Source: Paenibacillus oleatilyticus (GTDB lineage Bacteria; Bacillota; Bacilli; Paenibacillales; NBRC-103111). From it: a stretch of DNA of 64,000 nucleotides. The translations under genes and the position numbers were made by a program. Below the pieces are notes generated by a model that worked only from the letters and a program-made list of their open reading frames with translations, was not told where the DNA came from and did no database searches. Numbering within the stretch: the stretch's first letter is position 1; each line of letters starts with the position of its first letter. This document shows positions 59,986 to 64,000 of this stretch, piece after piece. The stretch lies in contig NZ_JAHNZO010000024.1 of the NCBI RefSeq assembly GCF_018998565.1, forward strand, positions 1-64,000, given 5' to 3'.

Positions 59986-60438
59986 CTGCTCCGACGGGCT
60001 TTGCGGCTTGGAAACCGTGGTGTGCGGCGCACCGGCAACCGCTGTCTGCGGCTTAGCGGAGCTTTTTTTGGTAAATAGAGTGAAAAAGCCGCTGTGCGTC
60101 GTTACATTCATCGTTTTGCCGTCCTTGACAAAAACACGGAGAGCCCCCACCTGCTCCTCTTTGTCTTCCTTCCATCCCCACTTGCGAATCTCATTCTCGT
60201 AGAAATCGGGAATACTTTCCTTTTCTTCGATACCTTTCATGTTGTAGCGCACATAGACGACTCCCGGATTGGAGAACGGAACGTCCGATTTGCGCGCCTC
60301 CGCCGGCACGGGAAACTGTTCGTCGATGCTTGAACCGACAAAGCTGTTGTTATTGGAAAACGCATACCCGTACACCAGAGCCGATAAGGTTACCGCCACC
60401 ATAAGAAATAAAATAACTCGCAGCGATCTGCCGCGCAT
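59983..60438 (-). CDS. Single-pass membrane protein of unknown function
   Basis: 151 residues with one N-terminal membrane segment (VILFLMVAVTLSALVYGYAF) and an extracytoplasmic domain (FPVPAEARKSDVPFSN, YVRYNMKGIEEKESIPDFYE) that ends in a Ser/Pro/Lys-rich tail. No family recognised. Start at MRGRSLRV (60438) with GGGGGTG 5 bases upstream; the longer frame has an internal ATG start without such a site. Confidence 0.75.
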   Translation of the reverse strand: MRGRSLRVILFLMVAVTLSALVYGYAFSNNNSFVGSSIDEQFPVPAEARKSDVPFSNPGVVYVRYNMKGIEEKESIPDFYENEIRKWGWKEDKEEQVGALRVFVKDGKTMNVTTHSGFFTLFTKKSSAKPQTAVAGAPHTTVSKPQSPSEQ

Positions 60439-60589
60439 ACCAACACCCCCAGTTGCTCTATACCTATTCGAAAAAGAATGACGATCTAGTACCATACAAA
60501 GTTTCATCCTTATCCGAAAGGTTTAATAAAGGGGTACACGGATGCGTCACGCCGTCCGGCGGAAAATACGAATCGAGGAGTGTTGCCCT

Positions 60590-61057
60590 ATGTCCCGTAA
60601 AAAAACGCTGCCGTCGATCACCAAGCCCTTTTCCCACGTGCACGCTACGCTCAAAACGATGGGATTCACCGAACTGCCTTCCCGGGAAGGAAGCACATAC
60701 GAATTGACGTTTCGCGATTCCGCTTCGCTGCAGGAATATCCATACCGTATCTATACGCATACGCAAGAGAACGGCCAGACCCGGATTGACTTGAACGAGG
60801 CCGGCTTCGTTGTGCAGGACAATATACCCGTTTCGGCAGACGCCGCTGCCCAAGAGATGTTGGCGGAGCTTCAGCAATATATGGAATACGGCCCGGCCAA
60901 GACGAAGCCCACCGAATCGACGCCGATCGGCAAGGCAATGAACGGCAAAATGGCCAACAACGAGAAGGAGGTCCGCCAGCTTGGCAAAGTGATGGCAAGC
61001 CTCCCGACGAATTCGCAGGTGATGGAAAAGGGCATGATGCCGGACCCTTTGCAATGA
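60590..61057 (+). CDS. Hypothetical protein
   Basis: 155 residues, basic N-terminus (MSRKKTLPSITKPF), a beta-rich centre (GSTYELTFRDSASLQEYPYR, TRIDLNEAGFVVQDNIPVSA) and a Lys/Asn-rich tail. No family or motif was recognised. Start ATG 60590 behind GAGGAGTG. Confidence 0.7.
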   Translation: MSRKKTLPSITKPFSHVHATLKTMGFTELPSREGSTYELTFRDSASLQEYPYRIYTHTQENGQTRIDLNEAGFVVQDNIPVSADAAAQEMLAELQQYMEYGPAKTKPTESTPIGKAMNGKMANNEKEVRQLGKVMASLPTNSQVMEKGMMPDPLQ

Positions 61058-61114
61058 AGTCTCCCGCACAGGGAGCATATCGGAACGCTTAGAGCTTCCT
61101 TTGGAGGCTCCTGA

Positions 61115-61313
61115 GCTGGTTGAGAAACCCGCTTCGCGCAGAAACTCTCTGCATACGACGGTGGGGTATATCCCTCCGGCCGCTCTTGAAACCCGTGAAT
61201 CTGATTAGAATTAGCGGTATTTTCACGGGCTTCAAAGGCGGACGTAAACTCTTACGGGATATACCCTACCTCTATTTCTCAGAGATATTTTACTACTAGG
61301 GTTTCTCAACAGC
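61115..61313. repeat. 199-bp nested palindromic element (MITE-like)
   Basis: Four nested inverted repeats share one centre: GTTGAGAAACCC (61119-61130) with GGGTTTCTCAAC (61299-61310), GGTGGGGTATATCCC (61160-61174) with its near-complement (61256-61270, 14 of 15), TTGAAACCCGTGAA (61186-61199) with 61222-61235 (13 of 14), and a weaker pair near 61145/61280. Flanked by near-identical copies of a terminator stem (61091-61111 and 61319-61339). No open frame inside. Confidence 0.75.
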
Positions 61314-61318
61314 CTGTT

Positions 61319-61345
61319 GGAGCTTCCTTCGGAGGCTCCTTTTTG
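61319..61345 (+). terminator. Terminator after the hypothetical gene
   Basis: GGAGCTTCC / GGAGGCTCC with TTC loop and TTTTT. A near copy without T-run lies at 61091-61111, on the other side of the palindromic element. Confidence 0.75.
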
Positions 61346-61452
61346 CTTGTCCACCTGCCGAAACAAGGCGTCCGGTGCGAATATTATTAGCATTGGTTAA
61401 TTTACGCTAAAGCGGCGAACATTCCGTGGCGACAAAAGGGGGACCATCAGCC

Positions 61453-63750
61453 ATGAGCTTATCCCGGATGTTTCGTTGGAGGCCGAAAACAAAGAGAGAC
61501 ACAGGCTCCTCGCCGAAACGCGAGGGGCAGTCGTATAGAGCCGCCGGCGGAGGAAGCCGAGCGGCGGACGAGGCGCGGCAGGCCGCCCGGTCCACGTGGC
61601 GCAGAGCCGGCAGTGTGGGGCAAGATGATCCGGGCCGCAGACAGGCGGCGGACGATTTCGGCCCTGCGGCACGCGAGGCACGAGAGCCTGCGCCGGGCAG
61701 CGGCGGCACGGGCGCGCGAAAGGGGAAGCAAGCGCGCCGGTTCCGGGGGCGGCGGTGGCTGTGGACCGCGGGCCTGCTCTGTTTGGCAGCCGTGGCGGCC
61801 GGTCTTGGCGCTGCCGCCGTATGGGTGCGCGGTCTGGACATCAGCAAGCTGGAGCATCCGCTCCCCGAGCCGAGCTTCGTCATGGACGCCGGGGGACAGC
61901 CGGTGGCGCAGTTGTCCTCGTCCCGAATCGTGCCGGTGCCGCTCGGCCAAATTCCGCTGGATTTACGGAATGCCGTCGTTGCGGTAGAAGACCGGCGCTT
62001 TTACGATCATGCCGGCTTCGACGTATGGTCGATCGGCCGCGCACTGGTCCGCGACTTGAAAGCCGGGGCGATGGAGGAAGGCGGCAGCACGATCACGCAG
62101 CAGCTTGCCAAAAATTTGTTCCTCGACTCGGACAAATCGTTCAACCGCAAATTCAAGGAGCTCGGTTACGCGATAAAAATCAACTTTGCTTACAGCAAAG
62201 ACGAAATTTTGGAGCTCTATCTGAACAGCATTTACTTCGGCGAAGGGCGCTGGGGCGTCGAAGGGGCGGCGCAGCAATACTTCGGCAAATCCGTCCAGCA
62301 ATTGACGCTTGCCGAATCGGCCGTGCTGGCCGGTCTGCCCAAAGCTCCTTCGCTTTACTCTCCGGTGCGGCATCCGGACAAAGCGCTGAAGCGGCGAAAC
62401 CTCGTGCTGTCGCTGATGAAGGAGCAGCATTTCATCAGCGACGCCGCCTACGATAAGGCTATCGCCGAGCCGATTGCCTTAAAGCCGAACAACGGAGAAT
62501 CGCTGAAGGGACGGCACCCTTCCTATGTCGACTATGTCATGGATGAGGCCGAGAAGCTTTACGGCTTCACGGAGCAGCAGATTTTGACGCACGGCCTGCG
62601 GATTCATACCGCGATGGACCTTAAAGTGCAGCAGGCGGCGGAAGAGGTGTACCGCATGGATGCGCTCTTCCCGCAAAGTCCTCCCGATCGCCCGGTGCAG
62701 AGCGGAGCGGTCCTGCTGGACCAGCGAACCGGCGGTATCCGCGCGATTGTCGGTGCGCGAGGGGATCAGACCTACCGCGGCTTCAATCGGGCCACCGAGC
62801 TAAAGCGGCAGCCCGGCTCATCGTTTAAGCCGCTGGCGGTCTACGGGCCTGCGCTTGAGCATGGCTATTCGCCGGAGTCGATCCTGTATGACGGGCAGCT
62901 CGACATTTCGGGTTACCGTCCCAAAGATTGGGACGGGCAGACGAGGGGACAAGTCTCGCTTCGGGAAGCCGTGATCCGCTCGTGGAATATTCCCGCTGTC
63001 TGGCTGCTGAACGAAATCGGCATCGACGCCGGGACGAACTACGTGCGTAAAGCCGGGATCGCCCTGCCTCCGGCGGACCGCAACTTAAGCCTCGCGCTCG
63101 GCGGCTTGTCCGAAGGCGTCTCGCCCTTGCAGATGGCGCAGGCGTACGGCGGCATAGCAAACGAGGGCGTGATGCAGAACGCCCACGCCATCACCAAAAT
63201 TACGACCAAGGACGGCCATACGCTCGTCGAAGCCAAACCGCAGCCGACCAAGCTGACGGAGCCGGTCTACGCCTATACGCTGACGAGGCTGCTTCAAGAG
63301 ACCGTCGCGCAAGGAACAGGGATCGCCGCCGCACTCAGCGGTCGTCCCGCCGCGGGTAAGACGGGGACGACGCAGCTGCCCGCAACGGCCGAATTCGAGG
63401 CCATCGGCCGGAACGGCGCTAAGGACGCCTGGTTCGTGGGCTTCACCCCCGAACTGACGACCGCGATCTGGCTTGGGTACGATCAGACGGACAAGACCCA
63501 TTATTTGACGACATCCGGCGGGGCGGTGCCTGCGCAGCTGTTTCGGGAAATCATGACCCGGGCGCTGAAGGATACCCCGGTGACCGATTTTCCGGTACCT
63601 GAAGAAGTGCGGCGGGCGATGGAGGAGGCGCAGCTGCGCTCACCGCTCGGGAGCGACGGACGTGCGCCGGAAACCATGGAGCCGCAAGAGCGCAGCGGCA
63701 AGCCGGAAGCGCACCGTCCCGGCTGGCTAAGAAAAAAACAAGGTGATTAA
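61453..63750 (+). CDS. Class A penicillin-binding protein, PBP1A type
   Basis: 765 residues. A cytosolic tail of about 100 residues rich in Arg, Gly and Ala precedes the membrane anchor (about 102-124), then GT51 (VEDRRFYDHAGFD with catalytic Glu179; GGSTITQQLAKN) and a transpeptidase (QPGSSFKPL, KTGTTQLP). Second such enzyme in the window after pbpG. Start is ATG at 61453 with AAAAGGGGGACC; a GTG at 61426 would add nine residues. The basic tail is longer than usual and may recruit partners (inference). Confidence 0.93.
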   Translation: MSLSRMFRWRPKTKRDTGSSPKREGQSYRAAGGGSRAADEARQAARSTWRRAGSVGQDDPGRRQAADDFGPAAREAREPAPGSGGTGARKGKQARRFRGRRWLWTAGLLCLAAVAAGLGAAAVWVRGLDISKLEHPLPEPSFVMDAGGQPVAQLSSSRIVPVPLGQIPLDLRNAVVAVEDRRFYDHAGFDVWSIGRALVRDLKAGAMEEGGSTITQQLAKNLFLDSDKSFNRKFKELGYAIKINFAYSKDEILELYLNSIYFGEGRWGVEGAAQQYFGKSVQQLTLAESAVLAGLPKAPSLYSPVRHPDKALKRRNLVLSLMKEQHFISDAAYDKAIAEPIALKPNNGESLKGRHPSYVDYVMDEAEKLYGFTEQQILTHGLRIHTAMDLKVQQAAEEVYRMDALFPQSPPDRPVQSGAVLLDQRTGGIRAIVGARGDQTYRGFNRATELKRQPGSSFKPLAVYGPALEHGYSPESILYDGQLDISGYRPKDWDGQTRGQVSLREAVIRSWNIPAVWLLNEIGIDAGTNYVRKAGIALPPADRNLSLALGGLSEGVSPLQMAQAYGGIANEGVMQNAHAITKITTKDGHTLVEAKPQPTKLTEPVYAYTLTRLLQETVAQGTGIAAALSGRPAAGKTGTTQLPATAEFEAIGRNGAKDAWFVGFTPELTTAIWLGYDQTDKTHYLTTSGGAVPAQLFREIMTRALKDTPVTDFPVPEEVRRAMEEAQLRSPLGSDGRAPETMEPQERSGKPEAHRPGWLRKKQGD

Positions 63751-63781
63751 GCCCATTTTTAGATGGATAAGTGCCCAATTC

Positions 63782-63825
63782 CTCCTCTCTGACATATGGT
63801 GAAGTATGTTCTAATCAGAGAGGAG
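63782..63825 (+). promoter_or_regulatory. Hairpin that covers the His-rich gene's ribosome-binding site
   Basis: Perfect 11-bp stem CTCCTCTCTGA (63782-63792) / TCAGAGAGGAG (63815-63825) with a 22-nt loop. The 3' arm is the AGAGAGGAG site, 9 bases before the ATG at 63835. No T-run follows. It can only act if the transcript starts upstream of 63782. Confidence 0.6.
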
Positions 63826-63834
63826 AAATCAAAT

Positions 63835-64000
63835 ATGTCTCAAGAGACGATAATCGAAACTGAAACAGCAGGGGAGATCGACTACAGCCGTCCGCATTAC
63901 CCGTATCATGGTCATCATCACCCGCATCATTTTCCCCACGGCTTCCATCCGCATGGCTTCCATCCGCATGGATTCCATCCTCACGGCTTCTTTCCGTTTG
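63835..64000 (+). CDS. His-rich FHPHG-repeat protein (partial, cut by window end)
   Basis: Starts MSQETIIETETAGEIDY, then YHGHHHPHHFPHG and repeated FHPHG units; only 55 codons are visible. His-rich repeats of this kind usually bind Ni, Zn or Cu, but the family is not recognised. RBS AGAGAGGAG lies in a hairpin. Low-complexity repeats and the open end limit any claim. Confidence 0.6.
   Translation, partial: MSQETIIETETAGEIDYSRPHYPYHGHHHPHHFPHGFHPHGFHPHGFHPHGFFPF

Noticed and set aside
1..64000. CRISPR arrays, tRNA genes, transposases and phage genes
   Set aside because: No regularly spaced direct repeats, no tRNA-like cloverleaf and no transposase, integrase or capsid motif was found in any frame that was read.

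Overview
The window looks like a chromosomal segment of Paenibacillus or a close Paenibacillaceae relative: a GC-rich, low-insertion, spore-forming Bacillota genome. Support comes from blocks of gene order shared with Bacillus (rRNA / bofA / yaaL / recR / yaaK / dnaX / SRP RNA; rpmE / rho / murA / fbaA / spo0F / pyrG / rpoE; ywhD / pbpG / speE / speB), from sporulation genes (bofA, spo0F, a YhcN-type lipoprotein) and from strong Shine-Dalgarno sites. No transposase, CRISPR array, tRNA or prophage gene was found.

Region by region. 1-5,400 (minus strand): the first bases and promoter of a 16S rRNA operon, bofA-yaaL, recR, ebfC, dnaX, a PAS histidine kinase and the large SRP RNA. 5,400-14,400 (minus): YhcN-like lipoprotein, rpmE, a radical SAM protein, rho, murA, fbaA, spo0F (with a sigma-H type promoter), pyrG (with a reiterative-transcription type attenuator) and rpoE. 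14,700-18,100: S8 protease, DUF1934 protein, Tat-exported metallophosphoesterase and a DUF2238 membrane protein. 18,200-27,200: speEB, a class A penicillin-binding protein, ywhD, an M1-like metalloprotease with a membrane partner, and a C40 cell-wall hydrolase under a c-di-AMP (ydaO/yuaA) riboswitch. 27,300-41,400 is the most accessory part: DUF975 protein, a TetR-controlled membrane protein/acetyltransferase pair, esterase, OsmC, an ECF sigma factor fused to DUF1835, SnoaL-like protein and MarR regulator, PAF-acetylhydrolase-like protein, a BtrH-like protein with a PadR regulator bracketed by a duplicated sulfurtransferase 3' end, rhodanese, GNAT, DinB and nucleotidyltransferase genes. 41,400-50,200: pterin dehydratase, SWIM and SNF2 helicase pair, and a large hybrid histidine kinase. 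50,400-58,500: galKET with a divergent AraC regulator and a divergent two-component pair. 58,500-64,000: RluF-type pseudouridine synthase, effector-binding-domain protein, small unknowns, a 199-bp palindromic element, a second class A PBP and the start of a His-rich repeat protein cut by the window end.

Themes that tie genes together: sporulation initiation (spo0F, two orphan-looking kinases, rpoE, bofA), wall synthesis and turnover (murA, two class A PBPs, riboswitch-controlled C40 hydrolase) and small regulator-plus-target stress modules (TetR, MarR, PadR). The most unusual items are regulatory: two ribosome-binding sites placed inside hairpins, a short ORF overlapping the c-di-AMP riboswitch, the pyrG leader, the palindromic element and the repeat-bracketed BtrH/PadR module. 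No wholly new system is proven; the TetR module, the BtrH/PadR module and the sigma-DUF1835 fusion are the best candidates for little-described biology.
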